The notes beneath the pieces are model-generated. The model did not search any database and was not told where the DNA came from. It saw nothing but the letters and a program-made list of their open reading frames with translations. The translations under genes were made by a program, and so were the position numbers. From Mycobacterium aquaticum (lineage in GTDB: Bacteria > Actinomycetota > Actinomycetes > Mycobacteriales > Mycobacteriaceae): a stretch of 64,000 nt of DNA. Of this stretch, positions 1 to 9,044 are shown in pieces. The stretch's first letter is position 1. Each line of letters opens with the position of its first letter. The stretch is taken from contig NZ_MVHF01000002.1 of the NCBI RefSeq assembly GCF_002086485.1, positions 186,001-250,000 of the forward strand. The letters run 5' to 3'.

Positions 1-177
1 GACCTCGGCCGACGGCTCGACTTCGGCAATGTCGCGGTCAACAACGTGGATGCCGGCATCATGAACGCACCCTACGGCGGCCGCAAGGGCAGCGGCTTCG
101 GGGTGGAACACGGCAAAGCCGGTCTGGAAGGATACTTGCAGCACAAGCACATTCGGATCCGATACGGAGCCGAATGA
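1..177 (+). CDS. Aldehyde dehydrogenase, C-terminal fragment (cut by window edge)
   Basis: Last 58 residues of an NAD(P)-dependent aldehyde dehydrogenase whose start lies upstream of the window. The tail carries the conserved C-terminal signature PYGGRKGSGFG, followed by the usual short strand ending in IRIRYGAE. The catalytic Cys and Glu are outside the window, so the aldehyde substrate cannot be judged. The TGA stop (175-177) overlaps the ATG of the kinase gene (174), so the two are translationally coupled. This suggests the enzyme oxidises an aldehyde made in the same sugar or polyol pathway, which is inference from context. Confidence 0.85.
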   Translation, partial: DLGRRLDFGNVAVNNVDAGIMNAPYGGRKGSGFGVEHGKAGLEGYLQHKHIRIRYGAE

Positions 178-1709
178 TGAATGCTGTTCGGCGGCTACAC
201 CTCGGCGTCGACATCGGCACATCGTCGTGCAAGGTGGTCGCGGTCGACCAGGAGGGCGCGGTCGTGTCGACCGCGACCCGCGGATACCCGCTGCACTCGC
301 CCCGCCACGGCTGGTCGGAGCAGGATCCCGAAGACTGGTGGGCAGCGACATCGGCTTGTGTGCGTCAGATCACGACCGCCCTGCCTCAGCTCGGTGATGA
401 GGTGGTGGCGATCGGGCTGAGCGGCCAGATGCACGGACTGGTCGTGTTGGATGCGGACGATCACATTCTGCGTCGCGCGATCCTGTGGAACGACCAACGT
501 TGCGAAGCCGAATGCCAGGCGGTCACCGAGGCGATCGGCGGCCCAGCGCAGGTTTTGAACGAGATCGACAACCGGCTCATCACCGGATACACCGCCGGCA
601 AGATCGCCTGGCTGCACGATCATGAGCCGGACAAATTCCGTCGAACCCGAAAGATCCTCAACCCCAAGGACTTCCTGCGTCTTCGCATGACGGGACAGTT
701 CGCCACGGAGGTGTCCGATGCATCCGGCACCGGGCTGTTCGACGTAGCGAACCGGCGCTGGTCTCCGGCAATGCTCGACGCTGTCGGCATCCCAGAATCG
801 CTGCTTCCCACGGTCGTCGAGTCACCCGACTCGACGGGCGGCCTGCTGCCCGAGGTCGCGCGGCACTGGGGCCTCAGTGAGGATGTGCAGGTTTACGGCG
901 GTGGCGGCGATGCCGTCGTACAGACCGCATCGATGGGAGTGGTCAAACCCGGCGACATCGGCGTCACCGTCGGAACCGCGGGCGTCGTGGCCGCGGTAGC
1001 GGAGACATGCCCGGAGAACTCCGGGAACGTCCAAGTCTCCTGTTACAACGCACCCGGCCTCTGGCACATCATGGGGGTATCGCTGTCGGCGGCGGGCGCA
1101 CTGCAGTGGTTCACCGATGTCCTCAACGAACTACCGAGCTCGCCGGACGTCGGGTTCCCGGCAATCATCGACCTCGCCAAGGACATCCCCGCCGGCGCCG
1201 ACGGCTTGCTCTTCCTGCCGTATCTGGCCGGCGAACGCTCGCCGCACTACGCGCCGGCCGCAACCGCGGCGATGCTCGGACTGACGAGAATGCACGGGCT
1301 CGGCCACATGGTCCGCGCCGTCATCGAAGGTGCGCTGCTGAACATGCGGGAGATCCTCGATGCGTTCGCCGACTTGAACATCCCCTGCGAGCGGGTGATC
1401 GCCTCGGGCGGCGCCACCCGGGATCCGTTCTGGCTGCAGACGATGGCCGACGTCTTCGGCATCGAGGTGGTCACCATGACCGGTAGCTCCGAAGGGGGTG
1501 CCTACGGTGCAGCACTGGTCGCGGGTGTCGGAGCGGGCACCTGGAGTTCGTTCGACGCGGTCTACAAGCACCTGCAAGTCTCTGCGCGCTTCCTGCCTGA
1601 CCGCCACACCGCCGATCGGTACGACCGGATCTACGCCGGATACCGAAACCTCTACGGTCACCTGGCCGCCGTGTACGACGACATCAAGATCGCGAGGGGC
1701 GATGAGTAA
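174..1709 (+). CDS. xylB: FGGY-family carbohydrate kinase, xylulokinase-like
   Basis: 511 residues, the normal length for xylulokinase, which phosphorylates D-xylulose with ATP in the cytoplasm. Visible hallmarks are the N-terminal phosphate-binding motif DIGTS (residues 13-17), SGQMHG (83-88), the FGGY-C ATP-binding region around GGGGDAVVQ (about 242) and SGGATRDPFW (about 411). Start is ATG 174 or the adjacent ATG 177. It overlaps the upstream aldehyde dehydrogenase stop, and its own TAA overlaps the start of the HAD gene, so it belongs to one operon with it. Other FGGY pentulose kinases, such as ribulokinase-like enzymes, cannot be excluded; RpiA downstream would handle a pentose phosphate product. 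Confidence 0.88.
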   Translation: MMNAVRRLHLGVDIGTSSCKVVAVDQEGAVVSTATRGYPLHSPRHGWSEQDPEDWWAATSACVRQITTALPQLGDEVVAIGLSGQMHGLVVLDADDHILRRAILWNDQRCEAECQAVTEAIGGPAQVLNEIDNRLITGYTAGKIAWLHDHEPDKFRRTRKILNPKDFLRLRMTGQFATEVSDASGTGLFDVANRRWSPAMLDAVGIPESLLPTVVESPDSTGGLLPEVARHWGLSEDVQVYGGGGDAVVQTASMGVVKPGDIGVTVGTAGVVAAVAETCPENSGNVQVSCYNAPGLWHIMGVSLSAAGALQWFTDVLNELPSSPDVGFPAIIDLAKDIPAGADGLLFLPYLAGERSPHYAPAATAAMLGLTRMHGLGHMVRAVIEGALLNMREILDAFADLNIPCERVIASGGATRDPFWLQTMADVFGIEVVTMTGSSEGGAYGAALVAGVGAGTWSSFDAVYKHLQVSARFLPDRHTADRYDRIYAGYRNLYGHLAAVYDDIKIARGDE

Positions 1710-2352
1710 CAATGGTTTTGGGGTAGTCGTCCTCGATCTCGACGGCACGCTGGTCGACAGCAGCGAAGACATCGCCGACGCGATGAACCACGCCCTGTCC
1801 GCACACGGAATCGGTGCGGTCACCGCCGAGCAAGTCGCGGCGGCACTGGGCGGCGGGCCGACGATTCTCGTCGAGAAGTGTTTGACCGCAGCTGGATTGG
1901 TGACCTTTGGCTCGGATCTGGTCGCGTCTGTACTCAACGCGTATTCGGACCGGTACCGCGCGCATCCCGCGACCCATACCCGGGTCTTCGACACCGCAGG
2001 CGCAGTGCTGCCCGCGCTGCACGCACGGGGTGTGCTGATCGGCGTATGTACCAACAAGCGCACTGCGATCGCCGAGGCGGTACTGAATGCCGTCGGACTG
2101 TCGTCCGTCATCGGGGCCGTCGTCGGATCCGACACGACGCCGACCCCGAAACCCCAGCCGGGACACCTCATCGACACGGTGACCGCACTCGGTGCCGGCG
2201 ACCGGCGGGTGCTCTATGTCGGTGACACCGACATCGACCAGCAGACCGCCGCGTCGGCCGGGGTGACCTACGCACAGGTCGCGTGGGGCCATCCCGGTGT
2301 ACCGGCCGAACACTACCTCGCATCATTCGACGATCTCTTGTCGATCGTCTGA
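1702..2352 (+). CDS. HAD-superfamily hydrolase, phosphoglycolate-phosphatase-like
   Basis: 216 residues with the full HAD motif set: DLDGT (Asp12 nucleophile, Asp14), the Thr of motif II in CTNKRT, Lys in PKPQPG, and motif IV VGDTDID. Cap position and length fit the Gph/PGPase group, which dephosphorylate 2-phosphoglycolate or small sugar phosphates. I place the start at ATG 1702, overlapping the kinase stop by 8 nt, because everything upstream in this frame is shadow of the kinase gene. Probably a phosphatase for a pathway intermediate or a house-cleaning enzyme; the substrate is not readable from sequence. Confidence 0.85.
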   Translation: MSNNGFGVVVLDLDGTLVDSSEDIADAMNHALSAHGIGAVTAEQVAAALGGGPTILVEKCLTAAGLVTFGSDLVASVLNAYSDRYRAHPATHTRVFDTAGAVLPALHARGVLIGVCTNKRTAIAEAVLNAVGLSSVIGAVVGSDTTPTPKPQPGHLIDTVTALGAGDRRVLYVGDTDIDQQTAASAGVTYAQVAWGHPGVPAEHYLASFDDLLSIV

Positions 2353-2373
2353 TCTCATCGAAAGGACCACCCC

Positions 2374-3141
2374 GTGAAGTACCACCCGGAAACAGCACAG
2401 GACCAGGCGAAGTACGCCGTCGGCCGCGCCGCGGTCGAGCGGTATGCCCATGACGGGGCACGACTAGGCCTTGGATCGGGAACCACCTCCGCCTGGTTCG
2501 TGCGTGCTTTGGGCGAGAAGGTCGAGCAAGGTCTCGATGTCGTCGGCGTCCCCACCTCCAACTTCACCCGCGACCTCGCCCGGTCGGTGGGCATCCCGCT
2601 GCTGGACATCAACGACCTCGATGCCCCGCTCGAGGTCACCCTGGACGGCCCTGATGAGGTCGACCACGACGGCGACCAGATCAAGGGCGGCGGGGCGTGT
2701 CTGTTGTGGGAGCGGATGGTCGCCGAAGCCTCCGACAAGGTGGTCTGCATCGCCGACGACACCAAACTCGTTGATCAGCTGGGGAAGTTCCCGATGCCCA
2801 TCGAGGTGGTGCAGTACGGCTGGATGGCGACCCGCCGTTCGGTGACCGCTCTGCTCACCGACCTCGGCTACGTCGACGTCGAGATCGTGCAGCGCTCCCG
2901 CGACGGCGAGCCGGTGATCACCGACAACGGCAATTTCATCCTCGACGCGCACCTGTTGGCCATCACCGACAAGAGCCTGCTCGACACCCAGCTGAACCTG
3001 ATCCCCGGCGTCGTCGAGAACGGCATGTTCACCGGCATCGTCGACGAGATCCTGATGGCCTCACCGAACGGCGACACCCGCCTCATCGAACTTCCGCACC
3101 GCAAGGCCGCGCGCAAGCCGCAGTGGCGCACGCACAAGTGA
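2374..3141 (+). CDS. rpiA: Ribose-5-phosphate isomerase A
   Basis: 255 residues. RpiA interconverts ribose 5-phosphate and ribulose 5-phosphate in the pentose phosphate pathway. Diagnostic motifs are GLGSGTTS (residues 32-39), DGPDEVD (about 91-97) and the catalytic region IKGGG with Lys about 104. The start is GTG 2374 with AAAGGA just upstream. It lies 21 nt after the HAD gene, in line with the kinase and the two aldehyde dehydrogenases. Many actinobacteria rely on RpiB as housekeeping isomerase, so this RpiA is likely a pathway-specific enzyme; that is inference. Confidence 0.92.
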   Translation: MKYHPETAQDQAKYAVGRAAVERYAHDGARLGLGSGTTSAWFVRALGEKVEQGLDVVGVPTSNFTRDLARSVGIPLLDINDLDAPLEVTLDGPDEVDHDGDQIKGGGACLLWERMVAEASDKVVCIADDTKLVDQLGKFPMPIEVVQYGWMATRRSVTALLTDLGYVDVEIVQRSRDGEPVITDNGNFILDAHLLAITDKSLLDTQLNLIPGVVENGMFTGIVDEILMASPNGDTRLIELPHRKAARKPQWRTHK

Positions 3142-3167
3142 CCGACCGCGACCGAGAAGGAGCAATC

Positions 3168-4646
3168 GTGACCGCCCAGACGTTAACCTCCGAATCCCTG
3201 AACTCCGTGCTGACCGCGGCGGCCGCGGCGAAACCGGTCCTCGCTGCACAGTCCCCACAGCAGCGTTACGGGCAACTGACCGCCGTCGCTGATGGGCTCG
3301 ACGCCGCTGCTGAGGAACTAGTCCCGGTGGCGATGGCCGAATCGCATCTGCCCGAGGCGCGGTTGCGTGGGGAGTTGCGCCGCACCACGATGCAGTTGCG
3401 CCTGTTCGCCGAGGAAGCCCGCGAGGGACGGTTTCTCGATGTCCGCATCGATGTGCCCGACCCGGATTTCGGTTCGGGGCCGCGCCCGGACATTCGGCGG
3501 ATGCGTCGCCCGATCGGCGTGGTGCTGAATTTCGCGGCGAGCAACTTTCCGTTCGCGTTCTCGGTGGCCGGTGGGGATACCGCGTCGGCGCTGGGCGCTG
3601 GGTGCCCGGTGATCGTCAAGGCGCACGAGGGCCATCCCGAACTCAGTGCCCGCACGGCCGAGATCGTGCATTCCGCGTTGACGGGTGCGGGCGCGCCGGC
3701 GGGGACGTTCGACATCATCTATGGCCGCGAGATTGGCGTCGCAGCATTGAGCGATGATCGGGTCGACGCGGCGACGTTCACCGGTTCGGTGCGCGGCGGG
3801 CTGGCGTTGGCCGACATTGCCGCCCGGCGGGCCCGTCCGATCCCGTTCTACGGTGAGTTGGGCAGCATCAATCCCGTGGTCGTCACCCCGGCCGCGATCG
3901 CGGCGCGCGGCGCCGATATCGCCCAGGGTTTCGTGGATTCCTTCACCCTCGGCAGCGGTCAGTTCTGCACCAAACCCGGGCTGGTGTTTCTGCCCGCCGG
4001 TCATGGCCTCGACGATGTCCTCGCCACTGCCGCGGCAGGCAAGCCTGCGGGTGAGTTGCTCACTGAAGCGATCACCGCCGGGTTCGCGGCTCGCCTTGCC
4101 GATCTTGTCGGCTCGCTGGGGGGTCGCCTGCTGGCCGAGTCGAGGTTGATCGACGGAAACCCGTCGCCGGGGCTGCTGGTGATCGACTACCCGACGTTCG
4201 AGCAACATCGTAACAACGCTATGACCGAGGTATTCGGGCCGTTCGCGATCATCGTGGAATATCGCGATGCGAGCGAGATTGCCTCGGCGATAGAGCAACT
4301 CGAAGGTTCGCTCACCTTGACGATCCAGGCAGAGGAGTCCGACAGTGCCCTCGTTGGATCACTGCTGTCGTCGATAGAGCAGAAGGCGGGCCGGATCCTC
4401 GTCAACGACTGGCCGACCGGGGTGTCGGTGACACCGGCGCAGCATCACGGCGGCCCGTACCCCTCAACAACCAATCCCCTGCATACCGCGGTCGGTACCG
4501 CCGCGATCGAGAGGTTTCTGCGCCCCGTCACCTACCAAAACTTCTACGGCCCATGGCTTCCCGAACCCCTCCGCGACGACAACCCATGGAACGTCCCCCA
4601 GAACCGATCGGATGCAGGACAATCCCAACACTGGGGGCGCAGGTGA
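3168..4646 (+). CDS. Aldehyde dehydrogenase, 2,5-dioxovalerate (alpha-ketoglutaric semialdehyde) dehydrogenase-like
   Basis: 492 residues from GTG 3168, chosen over ATG 3123 because GAAGGAG lies at 3156-3162 and the earlier ATG falls inside rpiA. It has the ALDH core: the cofactor segment ASNFPFAFSVAGGD, catalytic Glu about 230 in FYGELGS, and catalytic Cys about 267 in GSGQFCTKPG. The FPFAFSVAGGDTASALGAG stretch is typical of the KGSADH group that oxidises 2,5-dioxopentanoate to 2-oxoglutarate at the end of non-phosphorylating pentose or sugar-acid routes. It follows rpiA by 26 nt. Family certain, substrate inferred. Confidence 0.85.
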   Translation: MTAQTLTSESLNSVLTAAAAAKPVLAAQSPQQRYGQLTAVADGLDAAAEELVPVAMAESHLPEARLRGELRRTTMQLRLFAEEAREGRFLDVRIDVPDPDFGSGPRPDIRRMRRPIGVVLNFAASNFPFAFSVAGGDTASALGAGCPVIVKAHEGHPELSARTAEIVHSALTGAGAPAGTFDIIYGREIGVAALSDDRVDAATFTGSVRGGLALADIAARRARPIPFYGELGSINPVVVTPAAIAARGADIAQGFVDSFTLGSGQFCTKPGLVFLPAGHGLDDVLATAAAGKPAGELLTEAITAGFAARLADLVGSLGGRLLAESRLIDGNPSPGLLVIDYPTFEQHRNNAMTEVFGPFAIIVEYRDASEIASAIEQLEGSLTLTIQAEESDSALVGSLLSSIEQKAGRILVNDWPTGVSVTPAQHHGGPYPSTTNPLHTAVGTAAIERFLRPVTYQNFYGPWLPEPLRDDNPWNVPQNRSDAGQSQHWGRR

Positions 4647-5033
4647 GTTCGCGGTCACCCGCGATGCCGACAATCTTTTCCGTAATAGTTTGAAAGACAA
4701 CCGATGTTGCTGCGCTTTCTGCGGTTCCCGCGATCACATCGCCTGAGCTGGCAACCCGAAGAGCCCAGCGAGGCTGTAGTAGGCAGCTCGTGGGAACTCG
4801 AATCCCGCACTGCCACAGGAAGTCGCGTCCACGACGACACCGCCGAGGAGGCATGTCACTGCTACCTCTGCGGATACTGAGAACCACGGCTCTTGCGGAT
4901 GCCGCGGCGTCGGTGCCGTGTGGACCATTGACCGTGCACCGAGTATTGAGCTGGCGCTCGCAGCACTGTCGGTTCAGCTGATCTCTGTCGTCGTATGTCC
5001 ACTTGTGTTTATGAATTTTGTTGAAGGAGTTAG
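4647..5033 (+). other. Intergenic region before pdxS
   Basis: 387 nt between the aldehyde dehydrogenase and pdxS with no open frame that looks like protein on either strand. The last 40 nt hold an AT-rich stretch and the GAAGGAG ribosome-binding site (about 5023-5029) for pdxS, so the pdxS promoter probably lies here. I see no clear terminator hairpin. Confidence 0.5.
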
Positions 5034-5927
5034 GTGAATCCGAATACTGAGGTCGGTACTGCGCGCGTGAAGCGCGGGATGGCTGAGATGCTCAAGGGTG
5101 GCGTCATCATGGACGTCGTCACGCCGGAGCAGGCGAAGATCGCTGAGGCCGCTGGTGCGGTGGCGGTGATGGCGCTGGAGCGGGTGCCTGCGGACATCCG
5201 TGCCCAGGGCGGGGTGTCGCGGATGAGTGACCCCGACATGATCGAGGGCATCATCGAGGCGGTCACCATTCCGGTGATGGCCAAGGCCCGGATCGGGCAT
5301 TTCGTCGAGGCGCAGATCCTGCAGGCCCTGGGCGTGGACTATATCGACGAGTCCGAGGTGCTGACCCCGGCCGACTACGCCAATCACATCGACAAGTGGA
5401 AGTTCACCGTGCCGTTCGTGTGCGGGGCGACCAATCTGGGTGAGGCGTTGCGTCGGATCACCGAGGGTGCGGCGATGATCCGCTCCAAGGGCGAGGCCGG
5501 CACCGGGGATGTGTCCAATGCGACCACTCACATGCGCCAGATCGGTGGCGAGATCCGGCGGCTGGCCTCGATGAGCGAGGACGAGCTCTACGTCGCGGCC
5601 AAGGAGTTGCAGGCCCCGTATGACCTGGTGGTCGAGGTGGCCCGGGCCGGGAAGTTGCCGGTCACGATGTTCACCGCGGGTGGTATCGCCACTCCGGCGG
5701 ATGCGGCGATGACGATGCAGCTGGGTGCCGAGGGTGTGTTCGTGGGCTCGGGCATTTTCAAGTCGGGCAATCCGGCGCAGCGGGCCGCGGCCATCGTGAA
5801 GGCCACCACGTTCTTCGACGATCCGGATGTGCTGGCCAAGGTGTCGCGCGGGCTGGGTGAGGCCATGGTGGGCATCAACGTCGAGGAGATCGCCCAGCCG
5901 CATCGGCTCGCCGAGCGCGGCTGGTAG
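5034..5927 (+). CDS. pdxS: Pyridoxal 5'-phosphate synthase lyase subunit PdxS
   Basis: 297 residues. PdxS is the (beta/alpha)8 synthase that builds pyridoxal 5'-phosphate from ribose 5-phosphate, glyceraldehyde 3-phosphate and ammonia delivered by the glutaminase PdxT. Conserved features are the substrate lysine in [10 protein letters not shown] (Lys84), [10 protein letters not shown], and the second lysine in [10 protein letters not shown] (Lys152). Start is GTG 5034 with GAAGGAG upstream. No pdxT is present on either side, which is unusual for a de novo PLP operon, so the glutaminase must come from elsewhere or this is a second copy. PLP is needed by the class III aminotransferase and SHMT encoded later in the window. 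Confidence 0.93.
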   Translation: MNPNTEVGTARVKRGMAEMLKGGVIMDVVTPEQAKIAEAAGAVAVMALERVPADIRAQGGVSRMSDPDMIEGIIEAVTIPVMAKARIGHFVEAQILQALGVDYIDESEVLTPADYANHIDKWKFTVPFVCGATNLGEALRRITEGAAMIRSKGEAGTGDVSNATTHMRQIGGEIRRLASMSEDELYVAAKELQAPYDLVVEVARAGKLPVTMFTAGGIATPADAAMTMQLGAEGVFVGSGIFKSGNPAQRAAAIVKATTFFDDPDVLAKVSRGLGEAMVGINVEEIAQPHRLAERGW

Positions 5928-5936
5928 TGCGGCCAC

Positions 5937-5982
5937 GGGACCGATGCTTGGTTGTCGTGTTGGCCGAGCAGTCTTCGGTCCC
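5937..5982 (+). terminator. Possible hairpin after pdxS
   Basis: GGGACCGA (5937-5944) pairs perfectly with TCGGTCCC (5975-5982) across a 30-nt loop, 10 nt after the pdxS stop. The long loop and missing U-tract make this a weak terminator candidate. Confidence 0.3.
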
Positions 5983-6536
5983 TTGATATCCGGCGGACCA
6001 TTTGCCCCACGGTCCACAAGAATCGCCTGCCGTCACCGGAGCATCAGGGCAACCGCCCACCCTCTGATTATGTCAGCGTGCAGTCAGCCATTCTGCCGTC
6101 CGAATCGCGGATCCGAGTCGAAAGATGGTAGGTTTCAGGGATTTTCGCTTTACTCGGTGGCCGGCGACCTACCCAAGGTGTATGCCGCCGATGTCGGGCT
6201 GTGGCGTCTGAACTCGGTGAATACTAGGACAACCGTGTGGTTCTCATTTTGGTAATCTCAGATGGAAAATCGGCCTGGTAAAACCAAATGGAACGCAACG
6301 TAGCTGCAGGTCGCTGAGGTGGCATTGGTAACGGAGTTCTGGACGCAACAGCAAGTAGTAGGGCTGTCGTTTCCGATTCTGCGCTAGCAATTCCATTTTG
6401 GAACTAGCACTAACTAGCAATTGCCAGGACCCGATGGAACCCAACAGGTAGGGCAGGTCAAGATGTCACCTATTCGTGCAGGAGACCCGTGATTCGGCCC
6501 TGATTGGTGGGTACACGTGCGCTTGAAGTGTGCCTC
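5983..6536. other. Non-coding, AT-richer intergenic region
   Basis: About 550 nt without a credible gene, between pdxS and the convergent SDR gene. Positions 6240-6430 are visibly AT-richer than the surroundings and contain short direct repeats (CTAGCAATT twice near 6384 and 6414; ATGGAAC repeated near 6288 and 6433). It may be an old insertion scar; nothing codes. Confidence 0.4.
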
Positions 6537-7289
6537 TCAAAGCCGCTCGAGTGCCCACTCGGGGTTTGCGGCGAGGATGCCCCCGTCGATGTTGAAGAAG
6601 CTGCCGGTGATGAACGATGCGAGGTCGCTAGCCAGGAACGCGGCCAGCGGCCCGACCTCCGCAGGCTCTCCGATTCGTCCGGCAGGGTAGACGGCCGACA
6701 TTCGGCGCTCAGCTTGCTCCGCGTCACCGCTTTCTGCCCACGCGCGGGTCGTCAGAGGAGTCCGGATCGCACCGGGGCAAATGGCGTTGACACGGATTCG
6801 TCCGGCGTATTCGAGCGCACTCGAGCGAGTCAGCTGAATGACCGCGCCCTTCGAGAGGCTGTACACGCCGAGGAAGGGGTCGCCGGTGAAGCCGAGGATC
6901 GACGCCGTGTTGACGATGGCGGCCGTGTCGACGCGTTCGGCGAACTCTACCGTCATCCTCAGCGCGGCGAACACGTTGACGTCGAACAGCGCCCTCGTGC
7001 GCGCTTCGGAGGTGACCGACAGCCGTTCCTCGTACTGGATGCCAGCGTTGTTGATCAGGATGGGGTCTGCTTCGTCATCGACCAGCAAATCCAGAGCGTG
7101 GGCGCGAATGTGCGCATCCGTGACGTCACCGACCACTTCGATGTCGGGGCGATGTCCCGAAAATGCTTGTCTGTCAACGCCGATCACCCGGGCGCCCGCG
7201 TCCGACAGGCTCCGAGCGATGGCTTCACCGATGCCGGCCGCAGCACCAGTGACGATGGCCGTGCGCTCCGAGAGGTCGATAGCGATCAT
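6537..7289 (-). CDS. SDR-family NAD(P)-dependent oxidoreductase
   Basis: 250-residue classical short-chain dehydrogenase. It has the Rossmann motif TGAAAGIGEAIA near the N terminus, NNAG in the middle, and the catalytic YSLSK with an upstream Ser in NTASILG. The C-terminal FNIDGG is typical of the 3-oxoacyl-reductase-like group. It oxidises or reduces a hydroxyl/carbonyl on an unknown substrate. It is divergent from the APC permease gene, and the 249-nt region between them holds two GntR-like operator sites, so it probably belongs to the same regulon. Start ATG 7289. Confidence 0.85.
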   Translation of the reverse strand: MIAIDLSERTAIVTGAAAGIGEAIARSLSDAGARVIGVDRQAFSGHRPDIEVVGDVTDAHIRAHALDLLVDDEADPILINNAGIQYEERLSVTSEARTRALFDVNVFAALRMTVEFAERVDTAAIVNTASILGFTGDPFLGVYSLSKGAVIQLTRSSALEYAGRIRVNAICPGAIRTPLTTRAWAESGDAEQAERRMSAVYPAGRIGEPAEVGPLAAFLASDLASFITGSFFNIDGGILAANPEWALERL

Positions 7290-7359
7290 GCTGACATCCT
7301 TCCGGTCGGCGTCCGAAGACGCGGGGAGTAGGGGAGTGGACGCCCACTGTACGACAAAA

Positions 7360-7372
7360 CTGGTAATACCAC
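7360..7372. promoter_or_regulatory. GntR/FadR-type operator in SDR promoter
   Basis: CTGGTAATACCAC, sharing 12 of 13 bases with the perfect palindrome at 10136-10148. It lies 71 nt upstream of the SDR start. The core TGGTAATACCA fits the TNGTNNNACNA pattern known for FadR-subfamily GntR regulators; assignment to the regulator at 9447-10109 is inference. Confidence 0.6.
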
Positions 7373-7437
7373 AGAGGTTGTCTAAAGCCGCTGTTCAGCA
7401 CGTCAAATGCGGTCACCAGAGTCCGACTTGAACAGAA

Positions 7438-7459
7438 TTGGTCAGACTGGTCTAGCCAG
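7438..7459. promoter_or_regulatory. GntR/FadR-type operator upstream of APC permease 1
   Basis: A 22-nt stretch ending in the near-palindrome CTGGTCTAGCCAG (7447-7459). The full stretch matches the left 22 nt of the 31-bp palindrome at 13239-13269 in most positions, and so pairs the promoters of the two APC permeases. It lies about 80 nt upstream of the permease start. Confidence 0.55.
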
Positions 7460-7538
7460 AACGGCGATTCCTTGCTAACGTCCGTCCCGACGCCGCCCCC
7501 GCGGATCATCCGAGACGCAACATGAAGGGATGGGTCCG

Positions 7539-9044
7539 ATGACCTCCAATCCAACTTCGCCCGCTGAGGCAACTGACATGCCCGCGAAGGCGCCCGACCG
7601 ACCGAGCGGACTGAAGGCCGGAGCCGTGTCCGTCGTTGGCGTCACCGTGCAGAGCGTCGGTCTTATCGGCCCGGCCATCGGCGCGCTGATGACCACCCCG
7701 TTCATTGTGAGTATTGCGGGTACCTCCGGCGCGTTCGCGTTTCTGATCGGCTTCTTGTTGATGTTGGTAGCGGCGATCCCTCTCGGTTACCTGGCACGCG
7801 AGATCCCCTCGGCCGGAGGTTATTACACTTACGTCAGCCGCACGCTGAGTGCACGGCTCGGCTTCATGGTCTCCTGGCTCTGGTTGTTTTACACGCCGGT
7901 CGCACCGGCGTTCAACCTTGCCGTGCTCGGCTATCTCCTCGACAACACGCTCAAGGCGCACTTCGGATTTGGTTTCCCGTGGTGGCTCGGCATCATCCTG
8001 GGTGCTGTCTTCCTGGTGTTGATGGGCTGGCGCGGGGTCGAACTGTCAGCGAAGGCCCTGATGATCCTTGCCGGCGCCGAGATCGCCATCATGGTCGCAC
8101 TCGCTGTCTGGGGGCTCATCGTGCCCGGTGACGGGGGTTTCTCCGTTGCACCGCTGTCGCCCGGCAACGCGCCGTCAGCCAACGCTCTGCTGCTTGGCAT
8201 CATCTTCTCGATCTTCGCGATAACCGGGTGGGAGGGGGCAGCGCCCGCGGCCGAGGAGACCGTCGATCCGCGCCGCAACATTCCCCGCGCACTCGTCGCG
8301 GCCGTCGTCGTCACGGGTGTGTTCTTCGTTTTCGTAACGTGGGGTCTGCAAGTGGGTTGGGGGGTGAACGACGCAGCGGGTTTCGGTTCCTCGGCCGAGT
8401 CGCCGGCGCTCGTGCTCGCTCAGAAGTTCTGGGGCAGCGCATGGGTGATCGTGCTGCTTGCCTTGATCAACTCGGTGCTGGCCGTGGCGGTCGCTTCCAA
8501 CAACGTGTCGACCCGGATGTGGTACGCGATGGCCAGGTCCGGCTCGTTGCCCCAGATCTTCGCCAAGCTCCACGACAGATACCGGACTCCGGTTAATGCC
8601 GTTGTGCTGCAGGCAATTCTAGTTATCGTCGTCGGTATTGGCGGTGGTGCACTGATCGGCCCCGACAAGGAGTTCTTCTTCTTTGGTCTGGCGCTGACCG
8701 TGGTGATGGTGTTCGTCTACAGCCTCGGAAACATCGGAGTTGTCCGGTTCTTCTGGCGCAGGCCCGACCGCAAGATCGTCGTACACGTCATCTTGCCTGT
8801 CGTGAGCACAGTCGCGCTCCTCGCAGTCGGCTACTTCTCCGTGGTGCCGTTGCCCGAGAAGCCGATCGGCTGGGCCCCGGTCGCGGTTGGGGTCTGGGCG
8901 CTGGTCGGCATACTGATCCTGGTCGTGATGAGGGCACTCAAGCACGAGGAGTGGCTTAAGCGTGCCGGCGACAGCATGTCCGAACTCGAACCAGACAGTG
9001 CCGAGGACCGCGCCGGCAGCCCAATCATTGCCGAGGCCAAGTGA
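7539..9044 (+). CDS. APC-family amino acid/amine permease 1
   Basis: 501 residues with about 12 hydrophobic segments, of the amino acid-polyamine-organocation family; a secondary importer in the plasma membrane. The N-terminal unwound-helix region (GLIGPAIGALMTTPF), AREIPSAGGYYTYVS in TM2-3 and GWEGAAPAAEETVDPRRNIP are classic APC landmarks. I chose ATG 7539 because GAAGGGA (7524-7530) is well spaced from it; the ATG at 7530 overlaps that site. Its stop overlaps the GTG of the ASRT-like gene, so the two are co-translated. Substrate unknown, likely an amino-compound fed to the neighbouring enzymes. Confidence 0.88.
   Translation: MTSNPTSPAEATDMPAKAPDRPSGLKAGAVSVVGVTVQSVGLIGPAIGALMTTPFIVSIAGTSGAFAFLIGFLLMLVAAIPLGYLAREIPSAGGYYTYVSRTLSARLGFMVSWLWLFYTPVAPAFNLAVLGYLLDNTLKAHFGFGFPWWLGIILGAVFLVLMGWRGVELSAKALMILAGAEIAIMVALAVWGLIVPGDGGFSVAPLSPGNAPSANALLLGIIFSIFAITGWEGAAPAAEETVDPRRNIPRALVAAVVVTGVFFVFVTWGLQVGWGVNDAAGFGSSAESPALVLAQKFWGSAWVIVLLALINSVLAVAVASNNVSTRMWYAMARSGSLPQIFAKLHDRYRTPVNAVVLQAILVIVVGIGGGALIGPDKEFFFFGLALTVVMVFVYSLGNIGVVRFFWRRPDRKIVVHVILPVVSTVALLAVGYFSVVPLPEKPIGWAPVAVGVWALVGILILVVMRALKHEEWLKRAGDSMSELEPDSAEDRAGSPIIAEAK

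Noticed and set aside
5928-6255. Plus-strand open frame after pdxS
   Set aside because: Begins inside pdxS in another frame; composition is not protein-like.
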